In this document: positions 21,505 through 34,200 of the stretch, piece after piece
Layout: each line of letters begins with the position of its first letter
Numbering within the stretch: the first letter of the stretch is position 1
NCBI GenBank assembly: GCA_023846275.1
Contig: JAIUJO010000233.1
Span: 373,501-437,500, forward strand
From: Vanilla planifolia
Lineage: Eukaryota > Streptophyta > Magnoliopsida > Asparagales > Orchidaceae
Direction: 5' to 3'
Length of the DNA stretch: 64,000 nucleotides
Notes under the pieces: model-generated
Told to the model about the DNA's origin: nothing
Database searches by the model: none
The model's input: the letters and a program-made list of their open reading frames with translations, nothing else
Position numbers and translations under genes: made by a program

Positions 21505-22350
21505 GTCACTATCAATTGTAGGCCATATTTTAATGATCAACTTGATATTATCTATTATTCCTACTTTATAGTTAGCCCACACATTAATTATGAGTGACAT
21601 TATTATGGAGTTGGAGAAATTGTCATGTCATTACTGGTGGAGTGATTCAAATGATAGCAACACAGTACACTATAGCTACTGGGAAATGGTAACTCTTCTT
21701 AAGGAATGTGGGGGCCTTGGAGTTTGTAGTTTGTGAATCTAGTAGTTAGCATTGATTGCAAAGTATTGTTGAAAGTTTATGGCTTAGGAATAGTATTTAT
21801 GGGTTTACACTTTCAGGTTAAAATACTTTCTAAGAAATAATACTTTCACAATCTTCATCTTACAAATTATATGCATAAGTTACTCAATATTGTGCCTATT
21901 AGAACACAAACAATATTGTTTGGTAGATTACTACAAGAAATTTTATTTTCCATTTGTTTGGATAATTTTCTTGGCATCCTTCCTATAGCTACCTAGATGA
22001 GCTATCTTAACATGAATGTGAACCATCTAACATTTGAAGTAAAGCTTGTTAAGGAGCATAGGGCGTGGAATTACAAAAAGATTTTGAAGTTATTTGAGCT
22101 TTATTTAGTATTTTTTATTTTCCATTGTTTTGGGCCTAAATTAAATGAAATGGATGTGCTATGCAAAAATTGAGTGAGGATATAGTGCTGGACTCAAAGA
22201 GTATGTACTGTAGCATGCATATAACCATAATCCAATAAGGAAAGAGGTCAAAAGGATTTGTAAAGTGCAAGTGTACCCTCAAATAAATCTATTTCCTAGT
22301 TGCACTTTTCTTTGTTTAAGAGGTATTGAGGGATTTAAACATTTTTCTTT
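21505..22350 (+). pseudogene. LINE-A C-terminal region after the RT
   Basis: In changing frames I read the usual tail of plant LINE ORF2. A HYWWSDSND segment sits where FLWG is expected, about 21630. ECGGLGVCSL near 21705-21735 matches K..GGLG. A WNYKKILKLFELYL segment near 22070 matches the conserved W.W...LL.L. block. No intact zinc-binding CX2C..H..C motif is visible. Beyond 22350 the sequence is unrecognisable until the RNase H domain. Confidence 0.65.
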
Positions 22351-22618
22351 AGGGATGTACTACTAATATAGACCTGCCAAATTGTTTGTGGGAGGCCTTA
22401 TTGTGAATGAACTCTAGCCAAGTAGCTTCATTAATGATTTCTTTACTATAAGTGAGATTAACCATAGGGACATCACCTCCAACTTTGAGCTTCTTAATTT
22501 GATGTCTATGAAAGGAACATTCACATCGTAGTTGCAACTTACTACAATTCTTCAATAACTTTCAATAGAAGATCATTTTGTCGTAATAGGCTATTTTTTC
22601 CCTTATTAGACTTCTCTA

Positions 22619-22885
22619 ATGGGTTGGATTAAGTTCATTTGGGACATAAATGTCCAAGATGACTTGAATGAAGGAATTCATATTGTTGCATAGGATGACA
22701 TGGGTAGACTTACTATTATTTCAAAAGAAACCCTTGTTCCAAGATTGGCTTCATCCTTGGGTATTATTATAATTCTTAAAATAATGAAACTTCTAAGAAC
22801 CCTACTTCCAAATTTTGTGGTAGCATTGATTGAATTAGATTCAATGATAGCAATTGCAGTTGTTAACCAGTTACTTTTGTGAACG
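22619..22885 (+). pseudogene. LINE-A RNase H domain remnant
   Basis: GWIKFIWDIN (22622-22651) parallels GWIKVNCDAAV in LINE-B and keeps the first catalytic aspartate. A VA-stop-DDMGRL segment follows, where ..RD..G.L is expected (arginine codon now a stop). Next are a serine and a leucine-rich helix region. ALIELDSMIAIAVVN contains the ELDS motif (22832-22843) with another catalytic aspartate. The helix glutamate is not evident. RNase H (RVT_3 type) at the end of ORF2 is known for many plant LINEs. A 60-codon frame (22700-22882) is open across most of this domain by chance survival. Confidence 0.7.
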
Positions 22886-25004
22886 ACAAAATAATAGTTC
22901 TTATCATAGTCTCATTGCATATGTCTCTAGAATAATGTGCTTAAATCTATCCAATATAAAGCATCATGGTAACAGTACTACTAAAGAATGCCCCTTCCCA
23001 AGCTACTTCGACTTTGTATTTTTAATTATTTTATGTAAGGACCTCCTTAAGGTGAGTATGGTGCAGGGCACAACCATTACTTTATGAATGAACTCAAAGA
23101 GTTTGATTTCTCATAAGCTGTTAACTGAGTCCAAAAGTCAACATCTACCAATGCTTACATCGCATTATTTATGGTTAGGACAAGGACTATATCTAATTTT
23201 CTTTGAGCCCCAAACTTTCATTCTTTACTAATAAAGAATCCTTAGTAAATGCTTTTGTAGTGGTTCATCTTTAATTAATCCAAGAGTTTCACCTCTTACT
23301 ATGAAATGCAGACGCCCATGATTCTAATCTTGAGGGCCAAAATAATAGCATTAAACTCCTATGATGTTATCCCATGCAAATGTATGTAGAGCATGGGCTT
23401 ATTTTGAACACTCTAATTTTTTCATAGTAACCATATTGAGGGGATAACTAGTTCTGCTAAGACAAAATCATTGGGTCAAAAAAGATAGAGGTGGCTAGTG
23501 CACACAAAAAGATGGATTGACTGACCAAAAGAAAGGTCGAACTATGAGATTTTAAGCTGCTACTTAAACATATGCTATTGGTGCTGGAGTTACCATGATT
23601 GTTGGAACATGACTTGGCTTCCAATGGATCCTTATTAAGGGTTCTACAGTGTATTAATTCCAATTACTAGACTCATGGTGTCTAGTATTGTTATTTGTTT
23701 TAATTACTTCACGCAAGGATAAGGTAATTTGTACTACTATTACCTTTCTTGGATTTGGTGGCCATCTTTTAAGATTCCTCTCCATTGTTGAACCTTAATT
23801 TTGTGTCCCTTATCACCACCATGTTATGCCTCTATCCAATGTTGAAAGTTCATGAGGCAAAACTTTGAATGATGCATCACTAAAAATAATGGCTGTGTGA
23901 TCTAAAACGTTATCATGAATCATCAAGGATTCAAGAAAAATCATCCATCAGTCGTCAACCTCATAAATGCAACCATCCAAAAGTATGATTTTGGTGCACA
24001 TGTAAGCTCTACAATTATTACTATTATTTGACTAGCATGCAACTCGCAAAAAAACTTTAATTTTTTTTGTGATCCATTCATAGTTTCGTTGTCTAAAATT
24101 TTCTATAATTACATATGCATGGGTCAATATTTTATAAAAGTATATGAATGCTTGGAAGATCAAATAGCTATCATTAGAAAGGTAAAATGTTAGGTAGCAC
24201 CTTATGTCATATGTGGCATGTTTATTATGTCTGGTGATACTCCAAAAAGAGGAGCAAATGCACTAATGTTAAGTTACCATCCCTCATGTTTTAAAACATT
24301 GCTTCTCAATAATTCTTCAATAACAACTCTACCTGGTAAAGAATGATGACTAAAATGAGCGACTTCCAACACCTTGCCAACATTAGAGTGGTGATGATTG
24401 TAAATTCAATAGCATTATGGAACACCAACAACTATAACTTAGGAAAAGTGTGGCATCTACTAAATAATTGAATGGAACATACACATTAGTTAGAAAAATA
24501 AGCAACATATAAACTTTTTCCTTAGAAATGTCTTATTACATGATAAATTTCTATAGATAATAACTAACTAGATAAAGCGGTAGCCAAGACATAAGAAGAA
24601 GTACCATAGAAAACATGTCCTATGAAAAAGAGATCTTAGGACAATCCAATCCCATTAACTCAAGGAGCTTCAAAGATATGCAAAAGGAAGCGCAAAGGGC
24701 CTAATAACAAATGATGGCCTTGGCTAGCCCCTACATTAAATGATAAGAAACAAGCCTTAAAAAATGATATAGCCTTACTGATGATCCATAATGGTAGGCA
24801 TCGACCAAATAGCCTTTAAAATGGTTGAAAATTATTACTCCTTCCAAATTAAAGATGTTGAGCATGACTCATGTTACTACGAAATGTTTTTTCTTCTAAG
24901 TCTATGATAAGAAAGTAGGAAAACTATGCTCTCATAACTTGGCCAACTACCAAGAAAGACAATGTCAATCATTTTAAGAACATGCAATTACTCAACTAAA
25001 AGAT
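22886..25004. other. Unassigned part of the inserted block
   Basis: About 2.1 kb of moderately A+T-rich sequence without sat1 or sat2 boxes. I see short open frames on both strands (for example minus 23457-23663) but no conserved motif, no long frame and no terminal structures. It could be the 3' end of LINE-A, other decayed transposon sequence, or very diverged sat2. The final 250 bp before 25005 may already be sat2. Confidence 0.4.
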
Positions 25005-28000
25005 CACACACATAAGGCCTCCCATGGTGCACACATAGGAAGACAACACATAGGTAGAGAAACATTTGCAACAACATACGCATCTAGTACAAGGTAGACA
25101 AAAATTTACACCACTAAAGTTATATTGTGACATGAACAAACACTACAACAAACAAGGTTGATAAAGGCAAGCAGGGTGCCATAATTAAAAATTAGACCAA
25201 GTCAAGTCCCCATTAGAATGACACCATATTCATGCATTTGCAATCCGGAGGGATGACAATGATTAAAAAGAGTTGCTCATTTCATGTACAAAATGTCACA
25301 CGTGAAGAAAGGCAACACATAGGCATAGGGGATAACACCATGCGTCGCACCAAGAATGGTAGAAATGCAGGTAGCAAGAACATTGTCAAGTGCACAAGGA
25401 ATCACAAAGATTTCATTACCACATAAGCGTGACTACACTTCATAATACCTTAAAATGAGGGCAAAGAGTGGCACATTAAACATGCACATCAACATCTCCA
25501 AAGGGCAAAACTTTATCCATGCACCAGCAACCCGTATCTCTAAAAATAGAAAAAACATTACACATTGTAGGCCCCTTTCACCACATAGACATGATGTTGT
25601 GAGGCACGAGCAAACAGGCTTCATACAAAATGCACTGTCACATGCAAAAAGTGTTTCAGTAGCCCAAGTTCTCTACCATGCATGTAGCTATAATTACAAG
25701 TAGCTATTGTAGGAATGCAGCACACATAAAACCTAGCACATATTGCTTAATTTAACTCTCTTTTTAACATGAACTACAATGTGCCACACATTTTGCTTTA
25801 TAAGGTTCTCATTGCAAAATATTTTTCAACTTAAAATGAAAGTAAAAGAGTAAAATTATACATGTAATATCAATCCATAGCACAAAAAACCAAAGAAAAG
25901 TTATAGTTCAATGACCCAAAAAAATGTGTGTAAAGGGTCTGGCGTGACGCATGTACACAGGTTTCCACATATGAGCATAGTGCTATGGTAGACCCAGTGC
26001 TCTATCGCACATGTAATTGTAGCAATGCATGTCTTAGGTGCAGCCAAGCATGCAAAAACATTAGCACACATTACACCATTCAACTTTTGCTTCACCATGG
26101 GCAACATCATGCCACACAATACCCCCTTGTAGATTGCAAATTAAATATTTCAATAATTCAATCAAGGATGAAGGTAAGCCTGCAAATAAAGCACCAGCTT
26201 ATACATGTGGCAGTAGCCCATAGTGTTAAAAATAAAAAATTGTTGCACTTTTAGGCCTCATACTTGATGTTGCAAGTCAGGCACAGATTGGCTATCATGT
26301 GCATATAGTGTGGATTATCTCATATGGCTAGTGATGAAGCCCAACAAGAAGAAACATTAGCCCATATGTTACCATGGAACTTTTTCTTTAGAAGGGCCAC
26401 ACTTTGGAAGACATAGGCCCTTACAGATTGCATATTGTGACAAAAAATGAAACATAGCTTACACAGACCCTTATACATGCTCTATTAAGGAGAAGGATAG
26501 CCCTTCTAATAAAGAATCATCTAATCCATGCACCAACTATCTATAGTATTAAATATTCTTAAAAAAGTTACACTTTATGAACGCTAATAATTTTGTACAA
26601 TGGATGCAATAGGGAGCATGCCTACCAATTGCAGCGTGATAAACAGTGCACAATTGGTGTTGCTACATGCCTAGTGCTTTATCGCAAGTGCAACTATAGA
26701 AGCATAATTCTAGGACCTCAAAAAAGATTGCACAAACCTTAGACCATATTGCACCATCAAATTACTACTTTGTCATAGTCTACACCACATCAAACATTTC
26801 CAATTATGGATTACAAATTGTGATAATTTTGTCAAAGAAGAAGCTAAGTCTCCCTATAAGCTATCACACATAGACATGTTGGTAGGCATGACTACAATGC
26901 CAGAGTGCACATAGTTCTCAATTGTATGCAACTATAGAAGCAACTTGATATGCAGAAACCCTAGTGCATATTTAATCAACCAACTTTTGCTTTGTTGTGG
27001 GCCACATTTGTCACAAACTACTACGTGTTAGTTGTATATTGTGATAATTTTGTTAAGGAAGAAAAAATGTCTCCCAATAGGCCATCATCCAATCCATGTG
27101 CTATAAAATCCAACGTTAAAAATTAAAAAAAGTTACACTTTGCATGTTTGACCATCCTTTCAATGGTTGTCATTTGCCATATGTGTAGACTGATGAATAT
27201 CTGACACTGTCACTTGTAGATTACATATTATTATAATTCCATCAACTATAGAATCACGCTATCTATTCAACAATAGCCCATAATGTTAAAATAGGACGCA
27301 CATTACAGGTCCTGAAAGTAGCATGTAAGGGGTGTCGTAGGGTATGAGTGATTTATAGGTTTCATTCATGAATGGTATGGATGATGCCTAGCATGCACAA
27401 TCCCTACCACAATTGCATCATCCAAATTTTGCTTCACAACATACCACATCGTGTCGCACATTGTGTCTTGGTAATGGCATGTTGTAAAAAAATTGTCAAT
27501 GTACAAGAAAAGTTTACCAATAATGAATCACCTTGTCAATTCATCAACAAATAAAAATTCTTAAAAATCCCAAAAAAGATAGACTTTGTAGGCCTTAATA
27601 GTTGCTTGCATTTGATTTTGTAAGAAGTAGACGTATTAGTTGTCGTTTATAGAAATAGTGCACTACTAGTGCTATAGATTGTGTAGTGCTCTATCATATG
27701 CATAGTGATAGCAGTTCGATGCCAGGACCATAGCAAAGCTTGCAAAAACCCTAATGCATATTGCAACATCAACCTTTCACTTTGCCATTGGCACACGACA
27801 CCACATATTGCTCTTTGTGGATTGCATATTGCAATAATTAGGTCAATGAGGATGGAAAGTATCCTAAAAAGGCATTTATTTATCCAAGCGAAAACAACCT
27901 ACAATGATAAAAATTACACTTAGTAAGCCTCACCTATTACACATATCATGTTATTGGGCATGTGCACAATGGCTACAATGTTCTTGTACATTACTTGAGC

Positions 28001-28230
28001 ATGCAAATTTATCTACAAAGCATGATTATCGGTGCAACCCAGCATGTAAAAACCCTAATGCACATAATACCATCGAATTTCTACTTTACTCCAACATACA
28101 CTGATTGCTTGATCATTACATATTGTGATTGTTTAATGAATGAGGAAGTCAAGTCTCTCAATTGTGCATCACCTTATGCATGCACTAACAATCCACAAGC
28201 CTAAAAATTTTAAAAATAATTACACTTTTT
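25005..28230 (+). repeat. Sat2 tandem repeat (about 10 diverged units of roughly 280-340 bp)
   Basis: A second tandem family, unrelated in most of its length to sat1. Recurring boxes in order: GTGCTCTATCGCA; GCATGCAAAAACCCTAATGC; ACATTGCACCATCAA; TTTGCTTTGCCATGGGC; CACATCAC; TAGATTGCATATTGTGATAA; CCATCATCCAATCCATGCAC; CAATCCATAGTGTTAAAAA; and GTTACACTTTGTAGGCC. The AAAAACCCTAATGC box is seen near 26050, 26350, 26728, 26952, 27394, 27740 and 28045. The TTACACTT box is seen near 25560, 26241, 26569, 27131, 27581, 27912 and 28218. Units around 26900-27320 are shortened. Short open frames (25985-26254, 27705-27923, 27904-28104, 27962-28204) repeat the same peptide (ACKN.NAH.T) because they translate the repeat. 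Not coding. Confidence 0.85.
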
Positions 28231-31200
28231 TTACCATTAAATTAGATAAAATTACCTCATAAAGTGCATCAAAACTTTAGAAAGTAAACAAATTAATAAT
28301 ATAAAATGAGTATTTAGTTTGATAGAGATCATCGAGATGAGTCCCATGATCTTTGTTTGATCTATGTCATGCCACATTTGGAATTATTACAAATTAAAAA
28401 TATTAAATAATATTTAATAATAAAACTTTTATTTTAATATTAAATAAATATATAATGAAGTTGAAATAATATAAATTGAATAAATTTATTGTAATGAAAC
28501 TAAATCATGTAAAGGTCACACAATGGAAGAATTTACATTTCATATTAATACAACTAAATTAAAGAGAAATTTTTTTAGATTGGTTGAATAGCATAGTAAA
28601 GTTACATTCCAAGATATTAAGAAATTCAAGTGTAGCATTTTCGATCATCAGATAAAGTATAAATTGAAATGCTTTGTTAAGTATGCCAAACCTTTAAAAA
28701 GTAAAATTTTTTAAAATATAAAAAAATAATTTAACTAGATAAAGCTACTTTGGAATTATTACGAAGTACCAAAATAAATAAACATAAATAATAATAAGTT
28801 ATTATATTAAGATGATGTAAATAAATATTAAAGTTGAAATAAAATAAATTATTCTGATATAATGTAAATAAACCAAAGCAATGTTATTGTCACACAAAAG
28901 ATGATTTAGAACAACATAATAATATAATCTCATAAAAGAAAAAACATCTAAGGAAATGAGATAAATATTATGGAAAGGATACATTCCAACATTCTGAAAG
29001 GTTTGTGTATAATAAACTCAATCATCAAATTAAATACAAATGAAAATATCTTGTACAACCTGTAAAAATAATAGAAAATAAAATATTTAAAAATAACAAT
29101 ATTATTATTTAAATAGATAAAGCTATTTAAGAGTTTTTTTATATTATTAGACTTTTTTTAGAACTAATATTTAAATTAATATTCAAAATGTCTCGTAAGG
29201 CATGCCAATAATAGTCATTTCAGTATGACTAAAAAAAATTTACGATTACTTTGAATTATAAAATTAAATAATATGAAATAAAAATAAGTTATTATTTCAA
29301 TATTAAGTTAACCTTTATCTAAAAAAGTTTATAAGTAGCAGCAACGTAATATTATGAAATAAAATATTTCTAAATGCCACATCAGAGGTGAATAAGTTTT
29401 CCACAATAATGTAACCAAATTAAAGCAAAACATTTGCAAAATTGCATATATTATTCAAAAAATAGTGTATTTGAAGATAATAAGAAGGTCAAGTGTAACA
29501 TCTTTAATTATGAAATAAGGTATGAATCATAATGTCTCTTAAATCTTCACAAAACACTATAATATCTTTTGAAAAATATATAAAATTAAATTTTGATTGG
29601 ATGAGCTCTTAGAAAAACATTTAATGACCTTTGTTTCATCTCAATCAAATATCACTTGAAATTACTACAAATTCTCAAAATAAATAAGCATAAATAATAT
29701 TACAGTTTTATTTTAATATTAAATAAATATGTGTTAAACATAAATGAGCTACATTAAAGCAATGTAATGTAAGTAAATCAAATTGATCTAAAAGTAACAA
29801 AAGATTAGATTTAGAGTAACATAGTAATATAACAAAATCAAAGCAAAACATTTTGAAGAAATAAGAAAGTTGAGATAAGAGATATATAATAATATAACCA
29901 AATCAGCAAAAAAATTTTAGAAATAAGATTAATTGAATAAGAAACATATATTCTAGGATGCTATAAAGATATAATGCTTTCTTCATCTTCAAATTAGGTA
30001 TAAAGAATTACAAATTAATGTAACCTCGCACGGCAAAAATATGATGAAATGTGATAAATTATAGAGAAACATTGTACTCTAATGAACAAAGGTGATTGAG
30101 CATAACTTCCTTCATCATCAAATTAGGTACCAAATTGAAATATAACAAATTCATGTCAAATCTTTAGGAAATTAAACACTTAAAAATATAAAATTAAATA
30201 GGTAATTCGGTAGAGTTCATTGAGATATGACACTTGACATTTTTTCATCTTGATTGAACCTTATTTGGAGTTACTACGAATTAAAAAAAATAGTTAAACA
30301 TAAATATTAATACATTGTTTTTTGTGTTCAGTAAATATATATTGAAATTAAAATTAGATAAATAGAACAATAGTATTATAGAAAACTCTAAGTGTTCTAA
30401 AGGTCACATTATAAGAGAATAAGATTTTCATAGTTATATAACCAAATATAAAATTGTTTTAAAAAAATGAGATAAAGTTATGGGAAAGTTATATTCTAAG
30501 ATACAAAAGAGGTCGAATGCAATATCTACTTTTATCAAATTTTGTATGATTTGAATTGTCTCGTAATGCATGCTAATGCCATAAAGAAATAAAAAATAAT
30601 TAAAAAAATATAAAATTGAATAATAAATTTAGTAGAGCTTGTCTAGGTGAAACTAATAACATTTGTTTTTCTCAATCGAACAACTTTTAGAAATACATTG
30701 GACTATTAAATTAATGAACCAATTATAATAATAAATTATTATTTTAAAATAAAGAAAAAATATTTTAATAAAAAAATGAGATAAATTGAAGCAACATAAC
30801 AAAAAAAAATTTAAAGTTATATAAAAGCCATAGGAGAGTTGAATTAGACTATAATAATAATTTAACAAATTAAATGAAAAAATCATAAAAACTTAAATAA
30901 ATTTTGTGGGAATGTTACATCCCAAGATACCAGAGAGATCGAGTGTAACATACCTGTCCAAAAAGTGAGACATTAATAATAAAACCTCATAAATAGTGCC
31001 TAAACAAAAGAAATTAAATTGTTATAAAATATGAAACTAATATTTACTTGGATAAAACTCATCAAGACAAGTTAACAATGTTTGTTTCATCTACTAGGAA
31101 GTCATTCGGAATTATTGTGAATTACTAATGTAATTAAGCATAAAAGAAATGACATAAATTAAATAAATTACATAAATTACATAGAAAAATTTACATTCCA

Positions 31201-34200
31201 TGTCAATAAGAAAATCCTACATAACATTTTAGAAAATTAAATCAATTAAAAAATAAAATATTTGATATTTAATTAGATGGAACTCAATGAGATTTATCTG
31301 GCGATGTTCCTTGTGCTAGTAGGACCATGTTCAAAATTACTACAAATTACAAAACTTGATAACAAAAAAATTATTATTTTACTATTAAATAAATATATAA
31401 AAAATCTAAAGTGAGATAAATTGAAGTAATGTAATATAATAAAATAAAAGTGATGTATGTGTCACATGAGTGTAGAATTAGAGTTTTATAGTAATATAAT
31501 CACATCAAAACTAAAATTTTTAAAGAAAAAAGATTAAATGTAAAGGAGAGTGTTTAGATGAAGTGTAACATTCTTGATTATTAAATAAGGTACAATTTGA
31601 AAGGATCCATCAAGCATCCTAGGAGCTTAGAAATGAAAATATTTAAAGATGTAAAAATAATATTTAATTAATAAAGCTCATTTAGTTGAGTCCAATAATA
31701 TTTATTTCATCTTGAATAGATCACATTCAAAATTATTCATATTACTTTAATAAAAATGCATCAATAAAAAGAAAATAATATTCTAAATTAAATTAAAAAA
31801 TATCAAAGAAAAAGATATAAATTAAGCAATATAATACAACTAAATGAAAATATAATAGATGTCATATAAGATGTGATTTAGGGTTTCAAAATTCTATACC
31901 CAAATTAAAGTAAAAAATTTGAATAAAATGAGATAAATTGTTTGTGAAATATTAATTAGATGATACTAAGGAGATCAAGATAGGCATCCTTAATATTCAA
32001 ATTACATATGAATCAAAATGTCACATATACTATGCCAAAACCTTTTAAAATAAAAAATTCAAGAATTTAATAATGAATAGTTAATTTGATTAATCATGCC
32101 TTGATGAGTTCAATAGAGTTTATTTCATCTCAATCAGATCTCGTTTGGAATTACTACAAAATTTCAAAGTAAAAAAGCATTAATAATAATAATTTATTGT
32201 TTAATTATTCATAAATAAATATTAATACTTAATTGAGATATATAAAAGTAGTATAATATAACTAAATTAGAGCGTTGTAATGGTCACACAAGAGGAGATT
32301 TGGAGTTACATTGCAATATAACCAAATCAAAAGAAAAAGGTTTTAAAAACGAGATAAGTTGTGCTTCAAAGTAACATTTGAATGCACTAGAAAGAGTAAT
32401 TGTAAAATATTTTATTGTTAGATCTTGTCGAAATTAAATTATTTTTTAAAACATACAAAAACCTTGAATAAAAATGAATATTTACTTTTATAAAGATCAT
32501 TGAGAGGAAGTCCAATGACATTTATTTGGCAAGAATTATACCTTGTTCAAAATTTCTATGAATTAACAAATAAATAAGCATAGGTAATAAAAAGTATTAT
32601 TTTATTATTTAGTAAATATTTGTTAATGTTCAAATAAGATAAATTGAGACAAAGTAATATATCCAATTCAAATCAATGGTATTTTCATAGAAAAAGATAT
32701 TTTTATAAGGTAGTGTAACCAAATCAAAGAGAAAAATCAAAGAAGTGAGATAAGTAAGTAAAGTAAGTTACCACCCAAGATAATAAGAAACTTGAGTGTT
32801 TATCCTCCATCAATAAATCAGGTTTGAATTTTAATATCTCATAAAACATAATGAAATCTTAAAATTAAAATTATTTTAAAAATATTGAAAATAAATATTT
32901 AATTGGATATAGCTCGTTGATTTCATATAAACAGTTTGTTGATCGTTATTTGACATCATTTTGAACTTTTGTGAATTACCATATTAAATAACCATTAAAT
33001 TAATAAAATATTATTTTCATTTTTGATAAATATATAATAATGTTGAATTGAGATAAATTTAACCAATATATTGCCACCAAAACAAAGCAATGTCAAGGTC
33101 ACAAGAGAGGGTAATTAGTGCTTCATATTAATATAAACAAATGAAAGGGAAATATTTTAAAAGAAGCTAATGAATTGTGCAGGAAAATTTCATTCAAACA
33201 TGCAAGGATTTTGTCTAACTTACTCGATTGTAAAATTAGATGAGAATCAATATTTCTTTTGAAATTTGTTAAACATACATAAAATAAAATTTTCAACAAT
33301 ATAAAAATAAACATTTATTGGGATAAAACTCATCGAGAATAGTACAATAATGCTAATTTCATCATGATCAGACTTTTCTTTGAATTTCTATTTAATTAAC
33401 ATTATCAATAATTTTAAATAAAAATAAGGATTTTTTTAATATTACGAGAATATGTATTAAAAGTAAAATGATAACAATTGTCAATATAAAACTAAATAAA
33501 GGTCACATTAGAGGAGAATTAAAGTTTCATTGTAATATATGTAGATGAAAGAAAAAATTTCAATAATTAAATTAATTATATGAGAAAATTGCATTCTAGG
33601 ATACGAAGAAGATCAAATATAACATCCTTCATTATCAAATTTGTATGAATAAAAAAGTCTAATAAAACATGACAAAGTCATAGAAAAAAAATATTTATAA
33701 AACATGAAAATGAATTTCAAATTAAATAGAGCTTATCTAGTCTATTCTAACAACATTTTTTCATCCTCATTAAAAATCATTTGCAATTAATGTTAATTTA
33801 CTTTACTAAGAAAATAAAAATAATAATACATAGACATTATATAATGTAAAAAGAAATTTAAAATAATAAATGAGATAAATTTTGTAATGCAAATAACAAA
33901 ATAAATGTAAACATCACATTAGAGAAGAATAATGGTTTCCTTATAATATAAACAAATCAAATAAAAAAATTTAAAAAAATAAGTTAAATTATGTGAGAAA
34001 GTTGCATTCTAAGATACTAAGGAGTTTAAGTATTATAGTCTTGATAATAAAATAAGGTATGGTTCAAAATGGCTCTTAAATAACATTGTAGAAATTTAGT
34101 AATTAAACATATAAAGTAGTATTTAAATTGATAGAGCTCAAAAAGAAAACTCCAACATTATTTATTCTATTTTAGCTAAAGCCATTTTAGGATTACTATA

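Larger units (their letters stand above)
17148..22885 (+). pseudogene. LINE-A: ancient non-LTR retrotransposon relic (endonuclease, reverse transcriptase, RNase H)
   Basis: A plus-strand plant L1-type LINE ORF2 survives as fragments in shifting frames with many stops. In order: an endonuclease start resembling WNIRG (17148-17167, continuing at 18987 past the LTR); the endonuclease GDFN motif at 19363-19374; RT palm motifs at 20626-21216; a C-terminal region with a GGLG motif near 21700; and an RNase H domain from 22622 to about 22880. Such ORF2 proteins nick DNA and reverse-transcribe their own RNA at the nick. This copy has in-frame stops within catalytic motifs and cannot encode a working enzyme. 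Neither a poly(A) end nor target duplications were found for it. The LTR insertion inside it is younger than the LINE. Confidence 0.85.

Noticed and set aside
25985..28204. Several short cysteine- and histidine-rich open frames that share an ACKN.NAH peptide
   Set aside because: The shared peptide is simply the sat2 box GCAAAAACCCTAATGCACA translated in each unit; the frames begin and end at different places and are not conserved as proteins.
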